In this document: positions 1-8,463 of the stretch, piece by piece
How positions within the stretch are numbered: position 1 is the first letter of the stretch
How the letters are laid out: the number at the start of each line of letters is the position of its first letter
Assembly: GCF_001280565.1 (NCBI RefSeq)
Contig: NZ_LGRO01000001.1
Location: 930,001 to 994,000 of the forward strand
Length of the DNA: 64,000 bases
Reading direction: 5' to 3'
Origin: Sulfobacillus thermosulfidooxidans
GTDB taxonomy: Bacteria; Bacillota; Sulfobacillia; Sulfobacillales; Sulfobacillaceae
Notes under the pieces: generated by a model
Databases searched by the model: none
What the model was told of the DNA's origin: nothing
Seen by the model: only the letters and a program-made list of their open reading frames with translations
Program-made: the position numbers and the translations under genes

Positions 1-376
1 GGACCGTGTGGGGAAAGATTAAAGGGTTATACAAATTTCCCCATAGAGCGGCTAAAGCGATTTGCTTGGGTGAAGCTGACGGTTTAGAACCCACGATGAT
101 TAATGGCACCACGGGTAAACTAGAAATAGCAAGAAGCGCTGTGCTGAAACGTGGTAAATGCTCGTATGAGCGGGAAAATAGAAACAAAGCTAGGGATAAT
201 GGCGGGAACAAGGCAGGAACCAGAATATCCCACCAATACATGAGGGTATGGTGCCACAGGCCATAGAAGTGAGACAATGGGCGTGGTTGTAATATTAAGA
301 AGATAAGGCAGAAACCGAATACGGAAAACAAATCCGCTATGCTTTTCCATGAATATTTCTGAGTATGTATTGGCAT
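1..376 (-). CDS. ylbJ: YlbJ-like sporulation integral membrane protein, N-terminal part (runs off window start)
   Basis: The minus strand is open from an ATG at 376 to the window edge, giving about 125 residues with no stop. The peptide has a membrane segment at about residues 16-29 and the motif YWWDILVPALFPP at 47-59, which I recognise from the YlbJ/nucleoside-recognition-domain family of sporulation membrane proteins. A GGTGA ribosome-binding site lies 4 bases before the ATG. The gene is divergent from ylbK, matching the ylb neighbourhood of Bacillus. The C-terminal part lies outside the window. Family assignment is by remembered motif and context; its exact role in spore formation is not known to me. 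Confidence 0.75.
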   Translation of the reverse strand, partial: MPIHTQKYSWKSIADLFSVFGFCLIFLILQPRPLSHFYGLWHHTLMYWWDILVPALFPPLSLALFLFSRSYEHLPRFSTALLAISSLPVVPLIIVGSKPSASPKQIALAALWGNLYNPLIFPHTV

Positions 377-388
377 TCGTTCACCAAG

Positions 389-416
389 TTGGAGAAATGG
401 TTACTCAGAGTATATG
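389..416 (+). promoter_or_regulatory. possible promoter for ylbK
   Basis: TTGGAG (389-394), 16 bases, TATATG (411-416) lies in the 115-base divergent gap between ylbJ and ylbK. Both boxes are imperfect. On the opposite strand the same place reads CATATACT, which could be the -10 of a sporulation-type promoter for ylbJ, but no convincing -35 accompanies it. Confidence 0.3.
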
Positions 417-491
417 TGACGCATTGAAAGAACAGCCCACCCAATACGGTCACTTGGGGGTTGTTCGAGGAGGTGAGTTCATCTCATTAGG

Positions 492-1277
492 ATGAGAAAG
501 AATGGGATCGCATTAGCATTATCGTCAGGGGGCGCCAGAGGTTTGGCCCATATAGGCGTTTTGAAAGTACTAGAACGCTATCAGATACCGATTTTGGCTA
601 TTGCTGGTTCCTCGATGGGTGGCGTTATTGGGGCGTTGTATTCGACAGGATATTCCGCTGATATGATTGAAGATATTGCAAAGGGTATAAGACGGAGTCA
701 TTGGATTGATTTTTCTGTATCACGCATGGGACTACTTGCGGGAAAAAAACTTGAAGGACTCATTAATTTATTTACACAAGGCAAGACTTTCGAGGATTGT
801 CAACCTCCTCTTCAGGTCGTCGCGGTCGACATCGAAAAGGGTTCAGAAGTTATTTTGAAATCCGGGCCTTTAGCCCAGGCCATACGAGCCACAGCATCCA
901 TTCCAGGTATATTTAGCCCGGTGGTCATGGAGGGGCGCATTTTGGTGGATGGGGGTATTATTAATCGTGTACCGGTGAATGTCATTAAGTCTGTGCCAAA
1001 TAGTATTGTGGTAGCAGTCGATGTCGGAGTTGACTTGGCTCCTCGCGTACAATCGATGTTTGATGTACTATTTCAGACGTTTGACATCATGGCGCGGGAA
1101 TTGCGACAGTGTCAGCCCATTGATGCGGATGTGGTCATTGAGCCGCACGTTGGATTCAGTCGTGAATCGCATGTGAGTCATGTGGAGGAGATCATTCGCG
1201 CCGGCGAGAAAGCCTGTGAACAGGCTATTCCTTATATTCAACAGCTACTTAATGACGATCAAGGAGGCGTTCAATGA
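492..1277 (+). CDS. ylbK: patatin-like phospholipase, YlbK/RssA type
   Basis: 261 residues. The N terminus has the glycine-rich oxyanion loop SGGARG (12-17) followed by the nucleophile elbow GSSMG (39-43, serine 41), and the catalytic-dyad aspartate sits in the later DGG motif (near residue 154), so the Ser-Asp patatin dyad is complete. The family hydrolyses acyl lipids; the cellular substrate of YlbK is not established. The ATG at 492 gives the family's usual N terminus, although the best Shine-Dalgarno (GAGGAGGTGAG, 467-477) is unusually far upstream. The last bases overlap ylbL by 4, so the two are co-transcribed and probably translationally coupled. Confidence 0.88.
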   Translation: MRKNGIALALSSGGARGLAHIGVLKVLERYQIPILAIAGSSMGGVIGALYSTGYSADMIEDIAKGIRRSHWIDFSVSRMGLLAGKKLEGLINLFTQGKTFEDCQPPLQVVAVDIEKGSEVILKSGPLAQAIRATASIPGIFSPVVMEGRILVDGGIINRVPVNVIKSVPNSIVVAVDVGVDLAPRVQSMFDVLFQTFDIMARELRQCQPIDADVVIEPHVGFSRESHVSHVEEIIRAGEKACEQAIPYIQQLLNDDQGGVQ

Positions 1278-2287
1278 TCAAACGTAAGCCGCTTAAATGG
1301 ATAGTGTGGAGTGTTGTACTGCTCATAGTGGTCGCTATTGTTTTATGGTTCATTCCCACTTCGTACGTTGTCATTTATCCGGGTGTGACCGGCAACTTGG
1401 CACAAATGGTGAAGGTGCAAGGGGGAAAGCAGCGCAATCACGGCAACTTGCTGATGGTGGCCGTAGGTATTGCCCCCGTCAATGAATTAACGTACATAGG
1501 GTCGCGTTTAGATCCGAACGTGGAATTATTGAAGTCGAGCTATGCGATGGGCGGACTAAACATGAAGCAATATGTCCAATACAATGTCAGTCTTATGAAC
1601 AATAGCAAATTGGCTGCAGAAGTAGCGGGAGAGCGGTTGGCGGGGCTTCATGCTTATGTAAAAACAGTGCCGGGAGCTCTCGTGGTCGGCGTTTTAAAAA
1701 ACGGCAACGCTCAGGGAAAATTGCAACCAGGGGATCTGATTACTAAAATTGGACCCTATCCGATAACAAATCCCAATCAGGTGCATGGGATTATGAAAAA
1801 GCATTTCACTTATGGAGAAATTGTGCCCTTTACTATTGAGCGCCACCATCAAACATTAATCGTTCCCATTCGCACAACCCATATTCCCCAGGACTCGGCC
1901 CCGGCCATCGGCGTGCTCATTTCGGCATTGCAGGTTCCTGTTATTCCAAGACCCGTGACAATCAATAGTGAAGGAATTGGGGGACCAAGTGCAGGGATGA
2001 TGTTCGCCTTAGAAATTTATTCGCAAATCACAGGGAAAAACTTGGCTAAGGGCCGGATCATTGCCGGGACTGGAGAAATTACCCCATCGGGACAGGTTCA
2101 ACCTATTGGCGGAGTTGCTCAAAAGGTTATTACAGTCCATCGTTCGGGAGCAACAGTATTTCTCTGTCCTGCCGCTAACTATGCCAAAGCGGAAGCGATG
2201 GCCAAACGTAAGGGCTACCAAATGAAAATTTATCCGGTGACGAATTTGACACAGGCCCTACACGATATTGAACAATCAGCGACCTAA
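1274..2287 (+). CDS. ylbL: YlbL-type membrane-anchored PDZ/Lon-domain serine protease
   Basis: 337 residues: one N-terminal membrane anchor (about 8-28), a PDZ-like region (about 130-200) and a C-terminal Lon-type (S16) protease domain. The catalytic serine is in GPSAGMMF and the lysine in GGVAQK some 40 residues later, so the Ser-Lys dyad is intact. It should sit in the membrane with the protease outside the cell. A good site AAGGAGGCG precedes the start, which overlaps the stop of ylbK (ATGA). The ylbK-ylbL pairing is conserved in Bacilli. The substrate is unknown; YlbL has been linked to degradation of a DNA-damage division inhibitor in Bacillus. Confidence 0.9.
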   Translation: MIKRKPLKWIVWSVVLLIVVAIVLWFIPTSYVVIYPGVTGNLAQMVKVQGGKQRNHGNLLMVAVGIAPVNELTYIGSRLDPNVELLKSSYAMGGLNMKQYVQYNVSLMNNSKLAAEVAGERLAGLHAYVKTVPGALVVGVLKNGNAQGKLQPGDLITKIGPYPITNPNQVHGIMKKHFTYGEIVPFTIERHHQTLIVPIRTTHIPQDSAPAIGVLISALQVPVIPRPVTINSEGIGGPSAGMMFALEIYSQITGKNLAKGRIIAGTGEITPSGQVQPIGGVAQKVITVHRSGATVFLCPAANYAKAEAMAKRKGYQMKIYPVTNLTQALHDIEQSAT

Positions 2288-2350
2288 AACGGCATAAAGT
2301 TGAAAAAGCTGTCTCATACTACTCTAGATCTTGATATCAGGAGGGTAGTT

Positions 2351-3109
2351 ATGGGCATACAAGGAACTACGCAAAGCCATAACAATGAGCAATCTTTGCG
2401 TGAACTCGTTCGTCAAGAGCTCCAGAAGATTCAGTCGCAGAACAATGCACAGGCTTCTAACCAGGGAAATACTCAGCAGTCGTCATCTTCAAACCAAGGC
2501 GGGTCATCGAATCAGGGCGGTTCGTCGAGTCAAGGCGGATCAACGAATCAAACTAATTCTTCTAGCCAAGGAGGATCCAACCAACAATCAACTTCTGGTA
2601 GTCAAAACGGAGGAAGTTCACCTCTTGGCAAAGTACGGCAAATTATTCAAGAAGAATTGATGCGGATGCAACAAGGGAATGGAGGCAGTTCGAATTCTCA
2701 GCAATCGGCCAATAGTCAATCTCAGCCATCTAGTCAAGGTAGCTCACAGCAATCTGCACAATCTTCTTCATCACAGTCGGGAAGCTCCAATGCCGGAGGT
2801 TCATCGTCGACCCGGTCTAATACCACCGGAACATCGGGGAGTGCTTCCTCTCAAACATCGAAATCATCGAGTGCGTCGCATGTGGGACAGACGGTAAAAT
2901 CGAAAAAGGCAAGTGTTCAGCCTAAAACATCGGCAAACACGCAACAAACCGTCGCACAAGTTTTGACGCAAGCCCAGTATGAGTTGAGTCAAGAATTAGA
3001 AGCGAATTTGCATAAATTACGTAGCGTCATTCAACAAAGCCAAGAAATTGCTAAGAAGATTGAATTGGTCTTAGGCCATGGCGAAAAGGGGAGTGGCAAC
3101 AAGGAATGA
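2351..3109 (+). CDS. Ser/Gln/Gly/Asn-rich low-complexity protein, function unknown
   Basis: 252 residues; I do not recognise it. An ATG at 2351 is preceded by AGGAGGG at a good distance, so I prefer it to the earlier in-frame TTG at 2300. The sequence alternates short charged helices with long Ser/Gln/Gly/Asn linkers. Two helices are related to each other: LRELVRQELQKIQ near the N terminus and VRQIIQEELMRMQ near residue 100. The C-terminal 55 residues form a probable coiled coil (QAQYELSQELEANLHKLRSVI). There is no signal peptide or membrane segment. Its stop overlaps the following iadA start (ATGA), so it is in the ylb operon. Codon choice in the linkers is varied rather than an exact DNA repeat. 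Confidence 0.75.
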   Translation: MGIQGTTQSHNNEQSLRELVRQELQKIQSQNNAQASNQGNTQQSSSSNQGGSSNQGGSSSQGGSTNQTNSSSQGGSNQQSTSGSQNGGSSPLGKVRQIIQEELMRMQQGNGGSSNSQQSANSQSQPSSQGSSQQSAQSSSSQSGSSNAGGSSSTRSNTTGTSGSASSQTSKSSSASHVGQTVKSKKASVQPKTSANTQQTVAQVLTQAQYELSQELEANLHKLRSVIQQSQEIAKKIELVLGHGEKGSGNKE

Positions 3110-4299
3110 AGGTTTCAGCTGTGTTGATTCGGGCTGGCGCGATTTATGCTCCGGAGGAGCTTGGTCCCGGCGAGGTCCTTATGGTGCATGATCGGATTGT
3201 GGCCATAGGCTCTAAGATTACGCTGCCTGAATGGATCACAGCAACGATTATTGATGCGCCAGACGCCATGTTAATCCCAGGCTTTGTGGATATGCATGTG
3301 CATATGGCCGGGGGAGGAGGAGAAGGAGGCCCTCAGTTTCGCACGCCGGAAATCCGTTTATCCCAACTGATTAGGGCGGGGGTTACGAGTGTGGTGGGTG
3401 TATTAGGCACAGACGGCACGACCCGGTCCGTGTCCGGTCTGTTGGCTAAAGCACGGGCATTAGGGGAACAAGGATTGTCTACATGGATTTACACAGGCGC
3501 TTATGAAATTCCTACGCGAACCATTACCGGATCCGCGCGGGATGACATTATCTTGATTGATCGCGTAATCGGCATTGGAGAAATTGCGATCAATGACCAC
3601 CGGGGAAGCCATCCCAGTGATCAAGAATTGCTTCATTTAGCGTCCGAAGCTCGAGTGGGCGGGCTACTCGCTGGCAAACCGGGAATATTGCATTTGCATG
3701 TTGGGGAGGGGAAGAGTGGACTTCGTAGTTTGTTTCGCATGATGGAAATCGGTGATTTGCCGATTTCAACATTTGTGCCAACACATTTAAACCGGCATGC
3801 CCGCATTTTAGCGGATGCCATAACCTGGGGAAACCAGGGAGGTTATTGCGATTTGACCACAGGCATTGTATCTACCGCCAGGGAACCTGAAGGTCTGAGC
3901 GCGGCAGATAGCGCCGTGGTGTTGGAACAACAAGGCGTTCCCTGGGAACACATTTCATTTAGCTCAGACGCACAAGGTTCTATACCAGTATTCGACGAGC
4001 AAGGACATCTTATACGGATGGATATCGGTTCCTCTCGGACCTTGTTTGATGAGGTAGTCAAATTGCACGAAAAAACGGGGTGGTCTTGGGAGCGATGCAT
4101 CAGGCCGATTACGTCGACACCAGCGCGAATTTTAGGGCAGAAGGATATTGGGCAACTAAAAGTCGGTAGTGTCGCCCACGCGGTGTTGATTAAAGACAAC
4201 CAAATCGATACGGTCATCGCCAAAGGCCAGATTATGATGAATCAAGGACGCATTATGCACTGGGATACTTTTGAACAAGGAGATCTCCATGGCTATTAA
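3106..4299 (+). CDS. iadA: isoaspartyl dipeptidase / beta-aspartyl-peptidase (amidohydrolase)
   Basis: 397 residues of the metal-dependent amidohydrolase superfamily. The first metal ligands are in DMHVHMAGG; further ligands appear as LHLHVGEG, PTHLNR and SSDAQGS. The bridging residue is the glutamate in GIGEIAINDHRG; related enzymes have a lysine or glutamate here. The family cleaves beta-aspartyl dipeptides arising from isoaspartate damage or cyanophycin breakdown. The start overlaps the preceding stop by 4 bases, and the 3' end overlaps the ubiB-like start by 11 bases, showing tight coupling. No cyanophycinase is nearby, so protein-damage turnover is the simpler guess. Confidence 0.85.
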   Translation: MKVSAVLIRAGAIYAPEELGPGEVLMVHDRIVAIGSKITLPEWITATIIDAPDAMLIPGFVDMHVHMAGGGGEGGPQFRTPEIRLSQLIRAGVTSVVGVLGTDGTTRSVSGLLAKARALGEQGLSTWIYTGAYEIPTRTITGSARDDIILIDRVIGIGEIAINDHRGSHPSDQELLHLASEARVGGLLAGKPGILHLHVGEGKSGLRSLFRMMEIGDLPISTFVPTHLNRHARILADAITWGNQGGYCDLTTGIVSTAREPEGLSAADSAVVLEQQGVPWEHISFSSDAQGSIPVFDEQGHLIRMDIGSSRTLFDEVVKLHEKTGWSWERCIRPITSTPARILGQKDIGQLKVGSVAHAVLIKDNQIDTVIAKGQIMMNQGRIMHWDTFEQGDLHGY

Positions 4300-5947
4300 G
4301 CCTCGCCATTGGCACCGGACACGTGAGATAGCCGAAGTCTTAGCCCGCCACGGATTTGTTATGGTGCTGGATCGGCTCGGATTGTCACGGTATTTATCGT
4401 GGTCAACAAGACTATTGGGCAAGTTTCAACCGGAAACCGGGGCGAATTGGCCTGAGCGCATTCCATTAGTTTTAGCAGATTTAGGGCCCACGTATATTAA
4501 ACTCGGGCAATTAGCATCAACCCGTCCTGATTTACTACCGGATTCTCTTATTGACGCGCTATCACATTTGCAAGACAATGTCCCTCCTTTTGGGTTTGAG
4601 GAGGTCCAGCAGATTATCGAGAATGCATGGGGAGAACCCATTATTGAGGTTTTAGAGTATTTGGATCCCGTGCCTTTAGCCGCCGCGTCTATTGGACAAG
4701 TTCATCAAGGAATATTAAAAGATGGACGCCGAGTTGTCGTGAAAGTACGCAGACCGGGAATTGTTCAACGAAGTGAGTCTGATTTTGCGATTTTACAAAG
4801 TTTAGCGGATTTAGCAGAAAAGCGCACCGAATGGGCGAAGCAATATGATTTGGGTCATGTCATGCGCGAATTGATTGCCGCATTACGTAATGAACTCGAT
4901 TTTAGTATGGAAGCACACTACACGGCTTTGGCTCACAAGACCTATCGTGCCAAAGATTATCTCGTTCCGGAACCCATCTTGTCGCTGACGCATCCTGATG
5001 TGCTGGTATTGGAAGAATTACAAGGCATAAAAATATCCGATACAGCTATTTTGCGGCAAATGGGTCTGGATCTTAAAGATATCGCGGAGCGTTACATTCG
5101 CGCTATTTATGGACAGGTATTTGTGGCGGGGCTATTCCATGCGGACCCTCATCCGGGCAATGTGCATGTGACATCAAACGGCGACCTTATTTTTCTTGAT
5201 TGGGGACTAGTAGGCATGTTTTCTCCGACCATGCGAAAAAGATCCTTGGATTTAGTCATTGGACTAACCCAGGGGAAATCTGACAAGGTCGTGGAAGCCT
5301 TATTATCCATGGGGGTCGCCCCGCCTAATATCAACACGCAGAGTCTTTATTACGATGTGGAAGTGTTGCGTCGCCGTTATTATGATGCCGATTTGCGAAA
5401 TTTTCGCATTGGCCAGGCCATTGCCGATTTATTGCATGTCGCCAAAAAATATCATATTAAGATTCCTAGCGAATATACCTTGCTTGCGCGTACCGCCGTA
5501 ATAGCCGATGGTGTGGTTCGTCAATTGGATGATCAATTATCCCTTGTTGAAATTGGCCGAAAGCTATCTCCACAATTGATATGGACCCGCTTCAATCCCT
5601 CAGAGTGGGGAGAACACTTAATAGATACCATCAAAGACTGGATTGAATTCGGATCGGAATTACCTCAGGGGTTACGGCAAGTAATGACCACCTTAGGTCA
5701 AGGAGAATTTCGTATTATTTTAGAAGACAATAATTTAGAAAAGATTCTCTCTCATTGGGAGAAATTAATGAACCGCATTGCATTGAGTATGTTACTTGCC
5801 GCGCTAATTCTGGGGACAGCTCTGGTTGTCCACCAGGATCATCTCCAACAAATCGCCAATATCCCAATTGTCGACTTTACCTTTTTTGCCGCGGCGGCCA
5901 TTGCCGTCTGGGTATTTGTGGAAGCCGTGATCAAAAAACGCTTGTAA
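4289..5947 (+). CDS. UbiB/ABC1-family atypical protein kinase-like ATPase
   Basis: 552 residues. The family-defining motif KLGQ occurs in TYIKLGQLASTRPDLLP, the alanine-rich loop as AAASIGQVHQ, the catalytic loop as LFHADPHPGNVHV and the metal-binding DWG as LIFLDWGLVG. Two hydrophobic segments at the extreme C terminus anchor it in the membrane. The family has ATPase activity and supports quinone or lipid biology; in a menaquinone-using bacterium the substrate is uncertain. The start at 4289 follows AAGGAGA and overlaps iadA. A strong promoter starts right after its stop, so this gene probably ends the ylbK transcript. Confidence 0.88.
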   Translation: MAIKPRHWHRTREIAEVLARHGFVMVLDRLGLSRYLSWSTRLLGKFQPETGANWPERIPLVLADLGPTYIKLGQLASTRPDLLPDSLIDALSHLQDNVPPFGFEEVQQIIENAWGEPIIEVLEYLDPVPLAAASIGQVHQGILKDGRRVVVKVRRPGIVQRSESDFAILQSLADLAEKRTEWAKQYDLGHVMRELIAALRNELDFSMEAHYTALAHKTYRAKDYLVPEPILSLTHPDVLVLEELQGIKISDTAILRQMGLDLKDIAERYIRAIYGQVFVAGLFHADPHPGNVHVTSNGDLIFLDWGLVGMFSPTMRKRSLDLVIGLTQGKSDKVVEALLSMGVAPPNINTQSLYYDVEVLRRRYYDADLRNFRIGQAIADLLHVAKKYHIKIPSEYTLLARTAVIADGVVRQLDDQLSLVEIGRKLSPQLIWTRFNPSEWGEHLIDTIKDWIEFGSELPQGLRQVMTTLGQGEFRIILEDNNLEKILSHWEKLMNRIALSMLLAALILGTALVVHQDHLQQIANIPIVDFTFFAAAAIAVWVFVEAVIKKRL

Positions 5948-5972
5948 CTCGATTAGTTGTGAACGAGGTAAG

Positions 5973-6002
5973 TTGACAGATAAAGCAGGGAGTGGCTATA
6001 AT
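5973..6002 (+). promoter_or_regulatory. strong housekeeping promoter for ylbN-rpmF
   Basis: Perfect TTGACA (5973-5978), 18 bases, perfect TATAAT (5997-6002), placing the start of transcription near 6009 and the ylbN ATG 21 bases further on. This is one of the best sigma-A-type matches in the window, as expected for a ribosomal-protein transcript. Confidence 0.9.
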
Positions 6003-6029
6003 TCATTGGAGTTTTGCGAGGTGGGTTGC

Positions 6030-6554
6030 ATGCATATCCGAGTTTCTGACGTCAAGAAATGGGTAGGCCGCCAAGAAACGCAGCACTTGTCCGAGGACTG
6101 GCCGGAGGTTGTTCAAGAACGGTCCGCCTATCCGATGCGTGGAGTAGCGGAAATGGATGTAACAGTGCGAAATATTGGTCGAGCCTTAATTGTGGAATTG
6201 GAAGGGATTGGACACGTTTCTGCCGTGTGTTCACGGTGTTTGGAAACGTTTGACTTAGCTGTCCCGTTTTCTGCTGCGGAAGAATTCCGTGAAGAAGCGG
6301 GGAATAGTGACCCCAATGAAGATTTTTTTCGTTTTCAAGGCGATAAGATTTATCTCGATGATATCGTTGCTGACGCCTTTGGGGTGTCCATTCCTTACGC
6401 GCCAGTGTGCCATGATGACTGTCAAGGACTGTGCCCAATCTGTGGGACCAATCTCAATACGGACTCTTGTGAGTGCGAAGCCCCGACAGACAACCGGTGG
6501 GCCGCATTAAGTCGGATTAAGTTTCCGGACGACCCGTCCCCATCGCAGCACTAG
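6030..6554 (+). CDS. ylbN: YlbN/YceD-type DUF177 protein
   Basis: 174 residues from the ATG at 6030, which follows GAGGTGGG; earlier in-frame starts overlap the promoter and are rejected. The DUF177 core is recognisable from the CSRC motif in the middle and the C-terminal cluster CHDDCQGLCPICG...CEC, which looks like a zinc site. Members lie immediately upstream of rpmF in most bacteria, as here, and are implicated in 23S rRNA accumulation. Co-transcribed with rpmF (30 bases apart). Confidence 0.85.
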   Translation: MHIRVSDVKKWVGRQETQHLSEDWPEVVQERSAYPMRGVAEMDVTVRNIGRALIVELEGIGHVSAVCSRCLETFDLAVPFSAAEEFREEAGNSDPNEDFFRFQGDKIYLDDIVADAFGVSIPYAPVCHDDCQGLCPICGTNLNTDSCECEAPTDNRWAALSRIKFPDDPSPSQH

Positions 6555-6584
6555 TGCTTAAGATTTGCATAGAGGAGGAAGCAG

Positions 6585-6764
6585 ATGGCCGTTCCAAAGA
6601 AGAAATTATCACGGTCGCGTACGCACAAAAGACGCTCCATGTGGAAATTAACGGCTCCACAATGGGTTGAGTGTCCGCGTTGCCACCAAGACCGGTTGCC
6701 TCATCATGTCTGCCCGCATTGTGGGTATTACAATGGACGCATTGTTGTTCAACATGATGCCTAA
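6585..6764 (+). CDS. rpmF: 50S ribosomal protein L32
   Basis: 59 residues starting MAVPKKKLSRSRTHKRRS, the characteristic L32 N terminus, followed by a zinc ribbon with CPRC and CPHC. A strong site GAGGAGG precedes the ATG. It is a structural component of the large ribosomal subunit. The zinc-binding (C+) form is present. Followed directly by a terminator, so the ylbN-rpmF transcript is a short unit of its own. Confidence 0.97.
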   Translation: MAVPKKKLSRSRTHKRRSMWKLTAPQWVECPRCHQDRLPHHVCPHCGYYNGRIVVQHDA

Positions 6765-6769
6765 TTATT

Positions 6770-6803
6770 GATTCCATGGCTTTTTTAGTCATGGAATCTT
6801 TTT
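6770..6803 (+). terminator. Rho-independent terminator after rpmF
   Basis: GATTCCATG (6770-6778) pairs perfectly with CATGGAATC (6790-6798), followed by a run of T. It separates ylbN-rpmF from the fapR operon. Confidence 0.85.
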
Positions 6804-6804
6804 A

Positions 6805-6833
6805 TTGTCATATTTATGACATAGTCATATTAT
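6805..6833 (+). promoter_or_regulatory. fapR-operon promoter with overlapping palindromic operator candidate
   Basis: TTGTCA (6805-6810), 17 bases, TATTAT (6828-6833) is a good promoter. Laid over it are three copies of the half-site GTCATA in alternating orientation: 6807-6812, 6815-6820 (inverted) and 6824-6829. They form two back-to-back palindromes with 2- and 3-base spacers covering both boxes. A site here would block the polymerase, as expected for autoregulation by FapR, although the half-site differs from the Bacillus FapR box as I remember it. Confidence 0.65.
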
Positions 6834-6856
6834 TTGTTCATAAGTGGAGGTGCCGT

Positions 6857-7462
6857 ATGGCTCGCCTAAACCGTGTCGAGCGACAACGGAAATTAGCTGA
6901 AGCTCTTCGGGAAGATCCTTTGCAAACTGATGAAGATCTGGCGCAACGTTTTGGAGTAAGCGTCCCGACAATTCGGCTAGATCGGCTTCATCTGGGGATT
7001 CCCGAACTGCGCCTTCGCTCGGAAGGTCTTGCGCGTTTGAGCGTCGTGCATACGCGTACGCTGAAACGTCAAGACATGATTGGCGACTTAGTCGATTTAG
7101 TCATTGGACAAAGCGGACGATCTTTGCTCACAACGGATGAATCAATGGCTTTTGCCGGGTCCGGTGTTGTGCAGTCCCACTTTATTTTTGCGCAAGCAGA
7201 TTCTTTAGCCTTAGCGGTGGTTGACGGCGATAGTGCTGTGACAGGCCTTGCGAATGCGAAATTTAAGCATGTTGTGGAGGCAGGGCAACAGATTGTGGCC
7301 GGCGCGGAAGTCATTCGCCGCCGCGGCAATCGGTGGGTTGTTCTGGTGATTAGTCGTGTCGGCGATACGACAGTTTTTCGTGGGAAGTTTGTTGTGTTGA
7401 CCGACCCTTTTGACGGTCACAGACACGCAGAAAGAGATCGCAAGGAGGGAGCCCTGTCGTGA
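6857..7462 (+). CDS. fapR: FapR, fatty acid and phospholipid biosynthesis repressor
   Basis: 201 residues from the ATG at 6857 (site TGGAGGTG). An N-terminal DeoR-type helix-turn-helix (about 8-50, DEDLAQRFGVSVPTIRLDR) is followed by a hot-dog-fold effector domain (about 75-190), the FapR arrangement in which malonyl-CoA or malonyl-ACP binding releases the repressor from DNA. The gene heads plsX-fabH-fabD-fabG-acpP-fabF, its usual regulon, and its stop overlaps the plsX start by 4 bases. Autoregulation through the palindromes upstream is likely. Confidence 0.93.
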   Translation: MARLNRVERQRKLAEALREDPLQTDEDLAQRFGVSVPTIRLDRLHLGIPELRLRSEGLARLSVVHTRTLKRQDMIGDLVDLVIGQSGRSLLTTDESMAFAGSGVVQSHFIFAQADSLALAVVDGDSAVTGLANAKFKHVVEAGQQIVAGAEVIRRRGNRWVVLVISRVGDTTVFRGKFVVLTDPFDGHRHAERDRKEGALS

Positions 7463-8463
7463 AAATCGCGGTCGACGCAATGGGCGGAGATAACGCACCA
7501 TCTGCTCCAGTTAATGGAGCCTTACAAGCCATCGAGAAGATTGCCGATCTAGAAATCATTTTAGTGGGCGATCATGACCGGATAATGCCCTTGATTCAAG
7601 ACAGTCCGCGCCATACCCGATTACATATTCATCATGCTCCTGATGTCATTGGCATGGGTGAGGCGCCGGTCCAAGCGGTGCGGCGAAAGCCCGATTCGTC
7701 GATGGTCCAAGCTATGAAATTGGTTAAAACGGGAAAGGCCGCTGCTGTCATATCCGCTGGTAATACTGGTGCGCTGATGACAGCCGGACTGTTTATTTTA
7801 GGGCGGATGACAGGCATCGAACGGCCAGCGCTGTCCGCTCTCTTGCCAGTTATGAATGGATGGGGATTGCTGTTGTTGGATGTCGGTGCCAACTTGGATC
7901 CCAAACCGTCTCAACTTGTTCAATATGGAATCATGGGGGCTTACTATTGCCAAGAAGTTTATGGGATTGATAACCCGCGAGTTGGTTTATTAAACGTTGG
8001 GGAAGAACCGCGGAAAGGGACTCCATTGATTCGCGAAACATATGAACGGTTACAAAAATCCGGTCTGAATTTTGTGGGTAATATTGAGTCCCGCGAATTG
8101 ATGCAAGGCCGCGCCGACATCGTAGTCTCTGATGGATTCAGCGGGAATATTGCCCTCAAACTCACTGAAGGGTTAGCCCGTGACTTGATGGGCGAGTTTA
8201 AAAAGCTGTTGATGAAGAATTTCAAAACCAAAATGGCGGCGTATTTGTTGAAAGACGGCTTGATGGATTTAAAACGCCGCATGGATTACCAGGAATACGG
8301 TGGGGCACCGCTATTGGGACTGGACCAGATAGTCTATAAAGTGCATGGAGCCAGTCAAGAGAAAGCTTTTTACAGCGCCATCCAAGTGGCTTACAATTAT
8401 TGCCAAAAGAATACCCAAACTCGACTCCGAGAACGGGTAAGGGAGGAAGAAGCACATCAATGA
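7459..8463 (+). CDS. plsX: phosphate acyltransferase PlsX
   Basis: 334 residues, the family's normal length, starting with MKIAVDAMGGDNAP, a hallmark of PlsX. Other conserved stretches are SAGNTGALM and DGFSGNIALKLTEG. It converts acyl-ACP and phosphate to acyl-phosphate, the first committed step of phospholipid synthesis, as a peripheral membrane enzyme. GTG start at 7459 with AAGGAGGGAG upstream; start and stop overlap both neighbours, indicating coupled translation with fapR and fabH. Confidence 0.96.
   Translation: MKIAVDAMGGDNAPSAPVNGALQAIEKIADLEIILVGDHDRIMPLIQDSPRHTRLHIHHAPDVIGMGEAPVQAVRRKPDSSMVQAMKLVKTGKAAAVISAGNTGALMTAGLFILGRMTGIERPALSALLPVMNGWGLLLLDVGANLDPKPSQLVQYGIMGAYYCQEVYGIDNPRVGLLNVGEEPRKGTPLIRETYERLQKSGLNFVGNIESRELMQGRADIVVSDGFSGNIALKLTEGLARDLMGEFKKLLMKNFKTKMAAYLLKDGLMDLKRRMDYQEYGGAPLLGLDQIVYKVHGASQEKAFYSAIQVAYNYCQKNTQTRLRERVREEEAHQ

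Noticed and set aside
6-266. 86-residue plus-strand reading frame at the window start
   Set aside because: It is antisense to the YlbJ-like frame, which has recognisable membrane-protein motifs and a ribosome site; the plus frame has neither.
486-494. ATT start six bases before the ylbK ATG
   Set aside because: The ATG at 492 already gives the normal family N terminus, so the ATT is not needed despite the better spacing.
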